Origin: Raphanus sativus
Taxonomy: Eukaryota > Streptophyta > Magnoliopsida > Brassicales > Brassicaceae
Length of the DNA: 64,000 nt
Direction of reading: 5' to 3'
NCBI RefSeq assembly: GCF_000801105.2
Contig: NC_079516.1
Span: forward strand, 28,619,043 to 28,683,042
This document shows positions 54,366-64,000 of this stretch, one piece after another (the first letter of the stretch is position 1; each line of letters starts with the position of its first letter). A program made the position numbers and the translations under genes. The notes below the pieces were generated by a model. It was not told the origin of the DNA. It did not search any database and saw only the letters and a list, made by a program, of their open reading frames with translations.

Positions 54366-55136
54366 CTTATTAAAAATGGCTCAACTTGCAATTATGTTTA
54401 CTAGCTTAAAAAGAATCTTCTATTTCTATAAAGAAAGACCAAACTCACAAATTAATTTTTATTAGGAATGAGCCAACTTATCTAATTCTATGAAGAACGA
54501 GCCAAACTACTTTTAATATAAGAATGACGACAAAAGACCCAAGTTGATTATTTTTATTAACAATGACGACACGACTTTAATTTTAGATAAGAATGACTTT
54601 CAAAATTACATTTCTTAAGGATGACCAACTTGATAATTATATGTATTAATGACTTAAAATTATCTTTATAAAATTGATTAGAAAGTGGTTGGGATTGTTC
54701 CTTTGTTAATGAGTACACTAGGCTCTTCAATGAAAGTGTCTTAGATTTTAACGATTAACAGTTAGTTTTTTTTGCATCTCTTTGATGAATCGTGAAACTG
54801 AAGAAGAGTTGCAATTTTTTATTATATGTCGACTATTTGCTAAGAATTGCATACGTTCAGAACGTATTTTCAAAGAATTTAAAGAACGTCATTTCGTTGT
54901 GTAGCTTAACCAAAATAACTCGGTTCTGTTTTCTTATTCACCGAACTGAATATGTAGTGATACCTGGTGACCAAATTATCAGAAAAAAACAAAAGAACCA
55001 AACTGGATCGGAGAATCGAACATCCATACCTAGCTGAGGAGATCCAGCAGCTTTACAACCAGGTTAAATATTATTATTGTTGATATTTTATTTCACAAAT
55101 TTATAATTTTATTTTATTTTTTTTTAATTTTATTTT
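54366..55136. repeat. Right arm of large inverted repeat, inner part
   Basis: It is the reverse complement of 41560-42145 and 44002-44210 (the latter partly deleted), and a direct relative of 45120-45476 plus 49592-50050. It has no supported gene. Confidence 0.8.
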
Positions 55137-55150
55137 CACTTTGTTAATAG

Positions 55151-55294
55151 GTTTTTTTTGATAATCATTAAGATGGTTTCACCTCTTTGCCAGGAGCCCA
55201 AACATTATAAATAGTACTTTCCACTGTGAGTTGAACCCGGGTGGCGAAAGTTACAACCGTAACTCCTTTACTACTAGGCCAATTCAACGTTGGT
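55151..55294 (-). mobile_element. tRNA-derived SINE, minus strand
   Basis: This 144-bp insert is flanked by the perfect 14-bp duplication CACTTTGTTAATAG (55137-55150 and 55295-55308). On the minus strand it has an A-box-like TGGCCTAGTAG, a B-box GGTTCAACTC and an A-rich tail next to the duplication. The left arm lacks it (41550-41565 is uninterrupted). Size and structure fit the small SINE families of Brassicaceae. I do not assign the family. Confidence 0.9.
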
Positions 55295-55308
55295 CACTTT
55301 GTTAATAG

Positions 55309-55623
55309 TTGTCAGTAAATATTGCAGACAACCCCGAGGGAATATATTTTTTAGATTTCAAATGAAAGCGTTTTATTTACGTTCATTTTTCTAAAACGAT
55401 AACTAAAATGAAATGGAGGGAAAATATTTTCTAGATTTCGAATGAAAATGTTTTATTTTTAGTATATTTTTTACATAACTAATCAGATTATATATTTCCA
55501 ATTTCTATTTTCTTTACAAAATTAGTCATTTTTTCGACCGTAATTTTCCTCTAGTATTGAATATTCGCATAAAAAATGTCATCCAGATCTCAGGAATTGA
55601 GATTGATAAACGATTTAAATTTC
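55309..55623. repeat. Right arm, between SINE and Mutator-like insert
   Basis: It is the reverse complement of about 41230-41550. It ends at the 9-bp duplication TTAAATTTC (55615-55623) of the next element. There is no gene. Confidence 0.8.
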
Positions 55624-56307
55624 GGGAAAATTCCATAAAAATACCCGAACTAAATTTTGTTAAGCTTTTTAATACCCAAACTTTTTCACTACGCAGTTTA
55701 ATACCCCAACTAATTATTTTGCTCATTTTAATACTCAAACTTTTAACATTGTACCCATTTTAATACCCAACATTTATGTATTTAAATAAAAATACTAATA
55801 AGTTTCAAACAAAACTTAATAAAATCTCAAAATCTAAGAAAAAAATATTAAAAATTCTAATTTTATTTTAAGATTTAGAAAAGAAGGTAGATAAACCATG
55901 GCAAATTTATTTTTTTCAAAAAAATAAATGAATTTGAATGATAAAAATAAATTTTGTTTTTTATTTCAGAAAACAAACTAAATACAATATTTAAACCTTA
56001 GAAATTTTATTACAAAATTTAATATCTTACACTATTTAGTTATTTTTATTTCTCAAACACCAAAAAAATTTAGAATTTTCTGAGTTTATTTTGTAAATTT
56101 TAGAGATTTTTTAAATTTTTATTTGAAACTTATTGGTATTTTTATAAAAATAAATAAAGTTTGGGTATTAAAGTGGCCACAGTTTTAAAAGTTTGGATAT
56201 TAAAATGAGCAAAATAGTTAGTTGGGGTATTAAACTGGGTAGTGAAAAAGTTTGGGTATTAAAAAGCTTAACAAAATTTAGTTCGGGTATTTTTATGGAA
56301 TTTTCTC
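55624..56307. mobile_element. Mutator-like foldback element, right arm only
   Basis: The ends GGGAAAATTCC and GGAATTTTCTC open long inverted repeats of about 150-160 bp (55624-55780 and 56150-56307) built from TTTAATACCCAAACTTTT-like motifs. They are flanked by the perfect 9-bp duplication TTAAATTTC (55615-55623 and 56308-56316). The uninterrupted site GATTTAAATTTCC is present, inverted, at 41217-41229. The 9-bp duplication and long inverted ends indicate the Mutator superfamily. It has no transposase. Confidence 0.92.
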
Positions 56308-56316
56308 TTAAATTTC

Positions 56317-57439
56317 CACAAGCTAAGATCACATGAATCATGCATCTCGCTGAGAGGATTAGAACACGTCCAACGACGTTTCTTAAGGAGAATCCTTACC
56401 AAAAAAATATTAAAATAATGCAAGAGGTCCACAAACAGTTAAGAAACAACATCCAAAGTCTCCTAATTAAGGATCAGTTTTTGGGAGGTTTTTGCATTGT
56501 TCGCGGATCCCAGTGACACGTGGCGGTCCGTAATTAGTTCTCTTTTTTTTTTATCTTTTTTATATCTGAAAAAAATACTAAAAAAGTTTCCTATGATGAT
56601 GCCTAGGCCTTGGCAGAAAAACTGAACCCGAAGAACCGAAACGAATCCGATCTGAAAAATTAATATCAAATCCGAACAAAAATTAATTAAATATCCGAAT
56701 ATGTTCAAATTTTTGGTATTTAAATAACTGAAACGGAACCCGATCCGAACCAAAATATTTCGGGTACCCGAATATATCGAACTAGTTTAATATACCTATT
56801 TATTTTAACTATTTTTAGATTTAACGTACATTATAAAGCATCTAAAATATATATTATAATTTTAAATTGTTCAAAATACTTGAAAACATATACACATAGT
56901 TAAAAGTTCATGTCTAAATATTTAAAGTATACTCAAAACACCAAAAATACATAAAATATTTATTGATTCTTTATCCAAATATTCAAATCAAACCAATTTA
57001 TATGTAAAGTTTTGGTGCTTTGACACACGTTATTCAAATTTATATGTAATATATTATTTTGTTTATAGATTCGGTGAAATTAAAATATATAATACATTTT
57101 AAAATTCTAAAAATAATTTAAATGGGTTATCCGAATCCGAACCGAACCTGCAAAGATCCGAATCAAGATTTAGAAATACCCGGATGATGCTGAAATCATT
57201 GATCCCGAAAATCCAAAATCCGGATAGACCCGAACCAAAACCTAAATGTATACCCGAACACCCACCCCTAATAATACCCTAAAAGTTTCCTATAATGATG
57301 CCCCCAGTACACCATTGATGATACCCTTAAAAATCCAATCATGTTTTTGATGGAAATCGGTGTCAGTTGGGTAGGTATTATGCAACGTATGGAATTTGGC
57401 AAGCCAAGTATATAATATTTGTTTGCATAATAATAAATA
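56317..57439. repeat. Right arm with hAT-like insert at 56612-57268
   Basis: 56317-56611 matches the reverse complement of 40932-41216, and 57283-57439 that of 40100-40238. Between them, 56612-57268 is an unrelated AT-rich block full of ACCCGAA/CCGAACC motifs, ending ACACCCACCCCTAAT. It is probably another hAT-type non-autonomous element, but I could not establish clean ends. No gene is seen. Confidence 0.65.
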
Positions 57440-58619
57440 CTAGATAATAATCCGTGCATTGCACTGGATGAGATTATTGATTTTGTTATCTTTTTAATAG
57501 GCATGAGTATTTAGGTATCCATCGGTTCTGTCGGATATCAGGTTTCTCAGGCTTGAAAATTAAGTCTCGTTTGGGTATTACAAAATTCCGAGTCGGGTTC
57601 GAGTCGAGGCCTCCCGGGTTTGAGTGGGTTCGGTTTTGATGTAAAAGAACCTTAAAATAACCGAATAACTAATACATATGAAACTGGTTCATACTCAAAG
57701 TAACCATATTATCCCATTCGGTTCGGGTATTTTGGATAGATATTTTGTATCCAAACTACCCAAATGTACCAAAAATAACTAAAATTACTCATTCGACACG
57801 GTTTTTTGAGTATTTCTATACAATTTACCATATTTTATCTAAAAATACACAAAAGCAATTAATATTTAATTTATAATTTTGATTTGAATTTTTAAAATAA
57901 TTATACATATAATTATAAATAATATTTTTTAAATATATAGTTACATTTCAGAAATCTTCGGATACTCATTCGGTTCTCGGTTCGGGTTGGATTGAGTACA
58001 TGTTCCTACCGGTTCTTCGAATACATCAGTTTAGGAACCATTCGGTTATTTACCCTGTGTCTGATCGAGTTCTAGACCCTGATTTTCGGTTCGGTTTCGG
58101 ATCGGTTCTTCAGTTCCGGATATTTTGCACAGCCCTACTTTTTAAGATAAAAATACATTATATATGTTTAATCTGGATATTTGTTTGGTATTACATTATT
58201 TTTTTGACCTCCTAAAATATAAATACCATTCTAAATCCATATTTATTTTGTTTTGTTTGGTTGAAGTGATCGAGGTTTTTTATTTTTCGGTGATAAACCT
58301 AAAACTATTATATTTATTTGGCTTCATGTTATATGAATTTTCGACAGTTCTTATGTCGTTTCATTTTTAAGTTTCTAAATGCTTGCAAAATCAAATAAAA
58401 TCTAAATAATAGTTTAAGAAAAAAGACATCCAATATTCCAATGTTATTTGTATTATTTGTACAAACAATGTTGGTGAAATTTTAAGATTTTGTATTTTAC
58501 ATAAGATAATCTAATATTATTTTTGTTGTTTGAACTTAGAAATAATATTAAAAGTTGTATATTTATACTCATAGAAATTGGTTTTTATTGAGTTTAATAA
58601 TGTAAATTTTGTTTAATGT

Positions 58620-58905
58620 TAATGTGAGTATCCGCATAGCATGTTTCCCATGTCTTCTCGATCTGATCTTGTATCAGGTCTTTCATGTGATCTTATGATC
58701 ATCTAAAACGGTAAACAAAATACATTAAATTCAAATAATAACATACGAAAACATCATTAGAAGTTAACCACTTACCTTTAACTTTGATTGTTTTAGAAAA
58801 CTCTCGACGCAATCATCTCTCCAAAGAAATCCCTTATATTTACTCTCGCTCAGACCATCAGCCATCCATGGACATGACCATTAACATGGTTTAGAGTTAT
58901 ATTCC

Positions 58906-58978
<73 letters not shown>

Positions 58979-59167
58979 GTTTTCACCAACTTGTCTCCTC
59001 CTCTCAATCTTGTCAAGTTCCTCTAAAGAACCCAACAGTAAAATATTATCTTCATGGATCCAAAAAGAGTTTTGAAAGAGACCTCCATGAGTCGTGTAGA
59101 CGCTATCTGATATCACAGTTGCCAAAGGTAATATTTTGAAACAATCTATACACTTAGAGTATAACAT
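58620..59167 (-). pseudogene. PP7-like Ser/Thr protein phosphatase fragment
   Basis: On the minus strand the fragment 59167-58776 contains [15 protein letters not shown], the PPP-family catalytic motif in [23 protein letters not shown] and then a run of about 23 Asp. A frame change near 58880 leads to [19 protein letters not shown] and [11 protein letters not shown] donor (AAAG/GTAAG at 58776/58775) and an AG acceptor (58703) border a 73-bp intron. The next exon begins MIIRSHERPDTR, matching the RSHE motif. Order and motifs fit the C-terminal half of plant PP7-type phosphatases. The upstream GDxHG, GDxVDRG and GNHE motifs are absent. It was captured as genomic DNA with its intron and cannot be active. 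Confidence 0.75.
58904..58978. repeat. CAT/ATG trinucleotide microsatellite
   Basis: About 24 perfect CAT units on the plus strand lie within the phosphatase fragment and would read as poly-Asp on the minus strand. Confidence 0.97.
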
Positions 59168-59556
59168 TGGATCCTATTTATCACTGTATCTGTCAGATGT
59201 CTCTTTTCAAGAAACGAAGTTAGATATGAAATTTTCAATTTCTAAAACACACTCTAGCATTTTAGTTGATGTGAATCTTAATGATTTTTTTAAATGATAT
59301 TATTCAGTTGTTTTACAAAGAGAATTTTAAATAATTTCAATTCATTATTATAAATGTTAAAAATGTATGAACCAAAAGAGTTTATTGAAAAAAAAAATAG
59401 AATGCAAACACATTAAATTGTCTCGAGTGTAGTTAAAAAACTTAGTGTGTAAACGCATTAAATGTTAAACTATTGTGAAAACGACACGTCAGCATATTCA
59501 AAAAATATAGTGTGAACACATTAATTAAGAATTTTTTTCTTTTGATATACAGGAGG

Positions 59557-59599
59557 TCAATGATGACATCATTCATGTGTCGTAAGCATTTTATTAAAA
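59557..59599. repeat. 43-bp slice of right arm between two Helitrons
   Basis: TCAATGATGACATCATTCAT and the following bases to ATTTTATTAAAA are the reverse complement of about 40059-40101 in the left arm. Confidence 0.9.
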
Positions 59600-61507
59600 T
59601 CTTATATAATAATGTTGAGTTTTTTTCTCTTTGGAGAGAAAAATGCCATGTGGCATTCTCCTTTTGATAATTAATTTTTTTTTTCAACTTTATTTAATGT
59701 TGTTTTGGTGTTAATTGTTACTAGGTGTTAGTTTATTTTTCTTATGAATTTACAATGATGTTTTAATTTTAGATTGAAAGTTTAATTTATTATGAATTTT
59801 ATGTCTTGATTTTCTTTAGATTTCATAACTCTTTTGTTACATATTTTTTAAAAATACTTTTAAAACTATTTCTTAATATTTTGTATGTCAAATAAAAATA
59901 CAAAAATGGAAACTAAAGTTAATTATTTTCAAAAAAATTTAAACATAAAATAGATACATATCCAAACTATTACTTTATGTTTGAAAAGCATTTAAAATAT
60001 TAACATTAGTTTTTATGTATTTATTTTCATAGCTAATATATTATCTTATAATAAAACTAATTCATTTACTAAACCGCGGTTCACCCACGGTTAATCCAAT
60101 GATCCAGAGATCCGGTAAATCGTCCGATTCAGTGTCCGGGTCGGGTGTCAAAACATTGGTTTATAGGATTTCTTTATATTTGATGTTGACGATGGAAAAT
60201 GGAACCTCTACGATTCCCCTTCTTTAATGCAATCGACGTAACCGCCATATAATCATTCTAGAAATCCCACTCATCCCACTCTAATAATGTTTAGTAACCG
60301 ATGACGATTCAAGTCCAAAAGACTAACATTTGGTCTATTGGTATTGGCACATAAACTCTATGGTATCTTTCCATGTTACATTATGCAAGGAAATCGATAA
60401 CTTCCCTGATGCATGCTATCCGTGTTTACATTTTAAAAACCGTGAACATGATTAATATACTCTTAAAACTTAACTAAACAAAAAAGAATCATTACTTCCA
60501 ATCTGAGAAAAATTTAAAAATGTTGTCTGGTTGCTAAAGTTATTTAAAATTGATGTAAACCACATATCACCCTCACCATTAATCCTTTGCACCACACTAA
60601 CCATTTATTGTCAAAACCATTACTAAATGCAACAAGTCAGCAAGCCCGAATGTCACAGATAGTTAGAAATTGTATTTCTCATGATCGTTATAGATGCTAA
60701 CATCTCATTTACTAATTAACAAATTGATTTTTTACTAGGAAGATTTGGTGAAATTGTTCTATTCCGGTTAAAATAGAGTTGTCCATTAAATATAGGAGTT
60801 TAGGAACCATTTATAGTTTTTAGCTTAAAAACATATTTAGATTCATATTAAGATTCGTTGATATTCCTAAATAAGGGTGGATAAACAAGAATTTCGTTAT
60901 GAACACACACAAAATCTTCCATTATAACAAAACTAATATAGAAAATAATTTTATGTTTCTTATTTTAAAAAAACATTTTTTTGAGAGACCTTGAAACTAA
61001 AGTAACACATACAACTCGCACTCTATATTTTAAAAGTCAACATGGTAATTTTAAAATATATATTAGATACTCACCAATTATTTTATCAAAAATTGACACT
61101 TCACCCATATTTTTTATAAAATTTATAAAATTTGAACAGTATTACATATTTCTATTATTTGAACTAAATATATTAGTAAAAGTTTTATAGTTCATATATA
61201 GTTACTTTTATAATTAATAATATAAGTATGTTTTCTATATAAAACATCAAATTTGTTTATGACTATCGGCTTTTTATTCTATTTTTATTAAATCGATTAG
61301 TAACAACCACTTATCCTATTCTACTTTGAACTAAACAACTTCAAACAAGGTCACTAACCACTATCAATAAAGATCAGAAAATATTATTTTTAATATATTT
61401 TATTTTCACATTTAGCATATTTTATTTGTTAAGACCATATAATAATTTATATATTTATGTAAAAGTATAACATACGAATCCGGCGGGTAACGTCGGAATA
61501 TCACTAG
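59600..61507 (+). mobile_element. Helitron, plus strand, non-autonomous
   Basis: The 5' end is TCTTATATAATAATGTTG after A (59599). The 3' end has stem TCCGGCG-GGTAA-CGTCGGA (one G-T pair) then ATATCACTAG and T (61508). The left arm has the uninterrupted sequence ATTTTATTAAAGTAATACG (inverted, near 40048-40068). It has no significant ORF; the interior includes TAAACCGCGGTTCACCC sequence near 60075 and AT-rich DNA. Confidence 0.88.
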
Positions 61508-63570
61508 TAAATACATGATAACCACTAGTACCAAAATCTATTTTGTAATTAATTTTTTCATTGATTAATATACAATAGCATCTTGTGTATAATTTAATTT
61601 TTTTATTTCTTTAATATAATAGAAATACGTGTTGTAGGCATTCTATTACAATAATACACGCTAACCATAAGTTTCATCCATTGTGCCATAAGTTTATTTT
61701 ATTTTAACCCCTTGTGCAAAAGTGTCATCCTTTGGCCTTTCTAATGAAAAGTCTATTTAAGAAAATTGTTTCCTTCATTGCTTTCTCATACATGCTAACT
61801 TGCAATTCTAAGGATTTAAGAATATGTCAATCAGGTGAAAAAGTTGATTACTGTTATTCTACTGTTGTAATGGATGGAGAAGACGGAAGTGGAGAAGGAG
61901 GAAAAGGAGGACGAGGAGGAGGAGAGAAGCATTTGTAGGAGGAGGACAAGGAGGAAGAGGAGGAGAAGGAGGAAGAGGCGGAGGGAGAGGAGGAGAACAA
62001 GGAGGAGATGGAGAAAGAGGAGGAGATGGAGGAGGACGAGGAGGAGAAGGGGGAAAAGGAGGGGCGGGAGGAGAACGAGGAGGAGACGGAGAAAGAGGAG
62101 GAGATGGAGGAGGACGAGGAGGAGAAGGAGGAAGAGGAGGAGGAGGAGGATGGGGAGCAGAATGGGGACCAGGGTGGGGAGCAGGAGGACGAGGAGGAGA
62201 CGGAGAAAGAGGAGGAGATGGAGGAGGACGAGGAGGAAGAGGAGGAGGAGGCTGGGGAGTAGAATGGGGACCAGGGTGGGGAGCAGGAGGACGAGGAGAA
62301 GATGGAGGAGGACGAGGAGGAAGAGGAGGAGGAGGATGGGGAGCAGGAGAAAGAGGAGGAGATGGAGGAGGACGAGGAGGAGAAGGAGGAGAATGGGGAG
62401 CAGGAGGAGAAGGAGGAAGAGGAGGAGAAGGATGGGGAGGAGGAGGAGGAGGAGGAAGAGGGGAGGAGGACGAGGAGGAGGAGGAGGAGGAGGAGGTGGA
62501 GGTGGTGGAGGAGGGGAGGAGGAGGAGGAGGAGGAGGAGGAGGAGGAGGAGGAGGAGGAGGAGGAGGAGGAGGAGGAGGAGGAGGGGGGGGAGGATGATG
62601 GTGGTGGTCAAGATAATGATGATGGTGGAGGAGGAGGAAGAGCCTACGTTTCTATCCTTTTTTTTTCAAATAATAAATAGTGGTTTTATGTTCCATCTTT
62701 GAGGACAAACCCACTTGTCCCTTCTTTTTTCTTTGTACTTCTAAGTGTAGGAGTTGTGACTCCATATTGTTACTTGAAAATCAAACTTTGTGTGATGGGC
62801 TTGCGTATTGAAAACATTGTTCTTGTGTTCATATTATTCCACTTTTCCCTTTTTCTTTTCTTGCTTTGTGCTTGCAAGTGCATAGGAGTTACACTCCATT
62901 GTGAGTTGAAACTAAAACATCGTACTAGAAGAGTTGTTCTTGTGTTCTTATTTGTATAAAAGCAAATAATAAGAAATTTATGTTGCTAACAAAATTTTCA
63001 CAAAACCAGAAAATGGAATTAAAGAAACAAATAATTTACTCACATGTCGAACTCAGTTTTGTCTGAATAAAAAATATAAAGGTAAGAAATAGATAGTTTG
63101 GAAAGCAAGAATTTGGGCAAAAGATAAAAAATCAAAAGATAAAGGAGAAAAAACTTATCACCCACGAGTGTAGACCAAACCAAGTCTAGTGTTAAGCAAA
63201 GTCAAGATTGGCCAGGCTCGTTTTAGACTTAAATAAACATGCATGACTTTAACAATATAGTTTAGTCATTTATTAACAATATATATATATATATATATAT
63301 ATATTCACAAGTTGGGTTTGTTTTTTTTGGTCTGATTTACAAAAAATATTAAAAATAAAGAAGCAATGGCAGGCTGCCACGTAGCCTTGGAGCCCGCACA
63401 CAGTTGAAGGACTCAACTTTATTTGACTCTTAATTAGCGACTTTTTTTCTTTTTTTCTTCGATTCTGTCGTTTTGTGGTCTCCCCCTCCCTTAGCAACCC
63501 CTAAAAAACGACCAATAATATTGGCCTAAGTTTTAAAAAGATATAATGTGGAATATGTTTGTTTTAAATA
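61508..63570 (+). repeat. Right arm of large inverted repeat, outer part, with GGA tract
   Basis: It is the reverse complement of 38223-40055 and, beyond 63239, of 34110-34250. It includes the 75-codon frame at 61714-61938 (head MQKCHPLAFLMKSLFKKI, the relative of the head at 38721-39857; it stops at 61936 inside the tract). A long (AT)n run lies at about 63283-63304. Confidence 0.85.
61870..62600. repeat. GGA/GAG simple and imperfect repeat tract, right arm
   Basis: This purine-only tract of about 730 bp has imperfect GGAGGACGAGGAGGAGA units followed by a perfect (GGA)n block (about 62515-62583). All three frames are mostly open. It is shorter than and rearranged relative to its mirror at 38780-39700. 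Confidence 0.95.
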
Positions 63571-63836
63571 GAGATTATTGGTGAATATACACACAAACCG
63601 ACTCCTAATTGCAAACATATACGAAGTGTTTAGTAAATGCTTTGTTGACCATTTTGCCCCTATTTCCATAGCCGAGCTACGCCTGTAATTGTGTCAGCCC
63701 CAGCTGTGTGTGTCGGAGTTTCACTCCCGATACAAGCATGCGACAGAGACTCTGTGTTTGAAATAATAGACGAGACGGTTGAGTTTCCTAAAGACGTAAT
63801 GCATTTTGTGCCTTTTAAACGTAACAGTTTTTTTTC
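63571..63836. other. Flank beyond the inverted repeat
   Basis: This sequence is outside the arm homology. No gene or repeat was recognised. Confidence 0.5.
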
Positions 63837-64000
63837 GGGAAAATCGCATAAAAAACCCTGAAAGTGTCACTTAGTCACACTTTAAACCTTGAAGTTTTTT
63901 CACTAACACTTTAAACCTCGGAAGTGACATTTCTGTCATAAAAAACCTCCAAACTTAAAAAATGACCTGTTTAACAGGTAAAAATGGTGATGTGTCGGTT
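63837..64000 (+). mobile_element. Start of a Mutator-like element, cut by window end
   Basis: GGGAAAATCGCATAAAAAACC opens a stretch with CACTTTAAACCT-like repeats. It parallels the end of the Mutator-like element at 55624 (GGGAAAATTCC, then ATAAAAATACC). The rest lies beyond the window. Confidence 0.45.

Larger units (their letters stand above)
57440..59556 (-). mobile_element. Helitron, minus strand, with captured phosphatase fragment
   Basis: The minus-strand 3' end is ATCC-A-GTGC-AAT-GCAC-GGAT hairpin sequence followed by ATTATTATCTAG (57440) and T. The 5' end is at 59556, reading CCTCCTG, so the canonical TC seems mutated to CC. The uninterrupted site AATAAATA/TCAATGATG is given by the left arm near 40095-40105. 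It contains a phosphatase gene fragment with an intron (58620-59167), a CAT microsatellite and a GGTTCGG-rich insert (about 57500-58140, ending TTTTGCACAGCCCTA). Confidence 0.82.

Noticed and set aside
58904..58978. CRISPR-like or other regular spaced array
   Set aside because: It is a plain trinucleotide repeat, and no direct-repeat/spacer structure occurs anywhere in the window.

Overview
This is plant nuclear DNA, almost certainly from the mustard family (Brassicaceae, Brassica-like). The Athila-type retrotransposons, the Helitron termini (TC...hairpin...CTAG, inserted between A and T), the CACTACAA-ended CACTA elements and a tRNA-derived SINE all have the form typical of that family. I found no convincing host gene. 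The window is a nest of transposable elements inserted into one another, as in pericentromeric or other gene-poor heterochromatin. A run of exactly 100 N (7734-7833) shows it is a scaffold with at least one gap.

Layout. 1-2406: remnant of a minus-strand CACTA element. 2407-11527: a Ty3/gypsy, Tat-like complex with two long LTRs starting TGTTGGGG and further related LTR pieces. It is full of a GC-rich 32/64-bp minisatellite and keeps only a scrap of gag. 11528-15625: 3' half of an Athila-type element (RNase H, integrase, env-like ORF), frameshifted. 15626-22933: a complete younger Athila derivative (1.35-kb LTRs, tRNA-Asp primer site, gag, no pol) with the 5-bp target duplication GTTTT. 22939-26268: decayed minus-strand CACTA element with tnp2 pieces. 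26269-30439: AT-rich repeat fragments and one Helitron. 30440-33982: CACTA element with perfect 16-bp ends and 3-bp target duplication, deleted inside. 34251-38222: Helitron carrying an RPA70-like pseudogene.

From about 34.1 to 63.6 kb the sequence is built on a large, interrupted inverted repeat. The left arm (about 34.1-44.4 kb) returns in reverse complement from about 54.4 to 63.6 kb, and part of it also at 44.9-50.1 kb. Both arms carry a long GGA/CCT tract and have different later insertions: Helitrons, hAT-like elements, a SINE and a Mutator-like foldback element. Each arm therefore supplies the pre-insertion site for the other, which lets many termini be set to the base.

The most intact coding unit is a non-autonomous LTR retrotransposon at 45477-49591 on the minus strand. 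It has nearly identical LTRs, an initiator-Met tRNA primer site and the target duplication GTTGG. Instead of gag-pol it carries one uninterrupted 801-codon ORF of unrecognised function. The ORF has two hydrophobic segments, and its last 192 codons lie in the LTR.

The coding remnants do not form a host pathway. They are pieces of mobility machinery (CACTA tnp2 and tnpA-like, Athila gag/pol/env-like, Helitron RPA-like) plus one captured host fragment, a PP7-like phosphatase. All coordinates and comparisons were made by eye.
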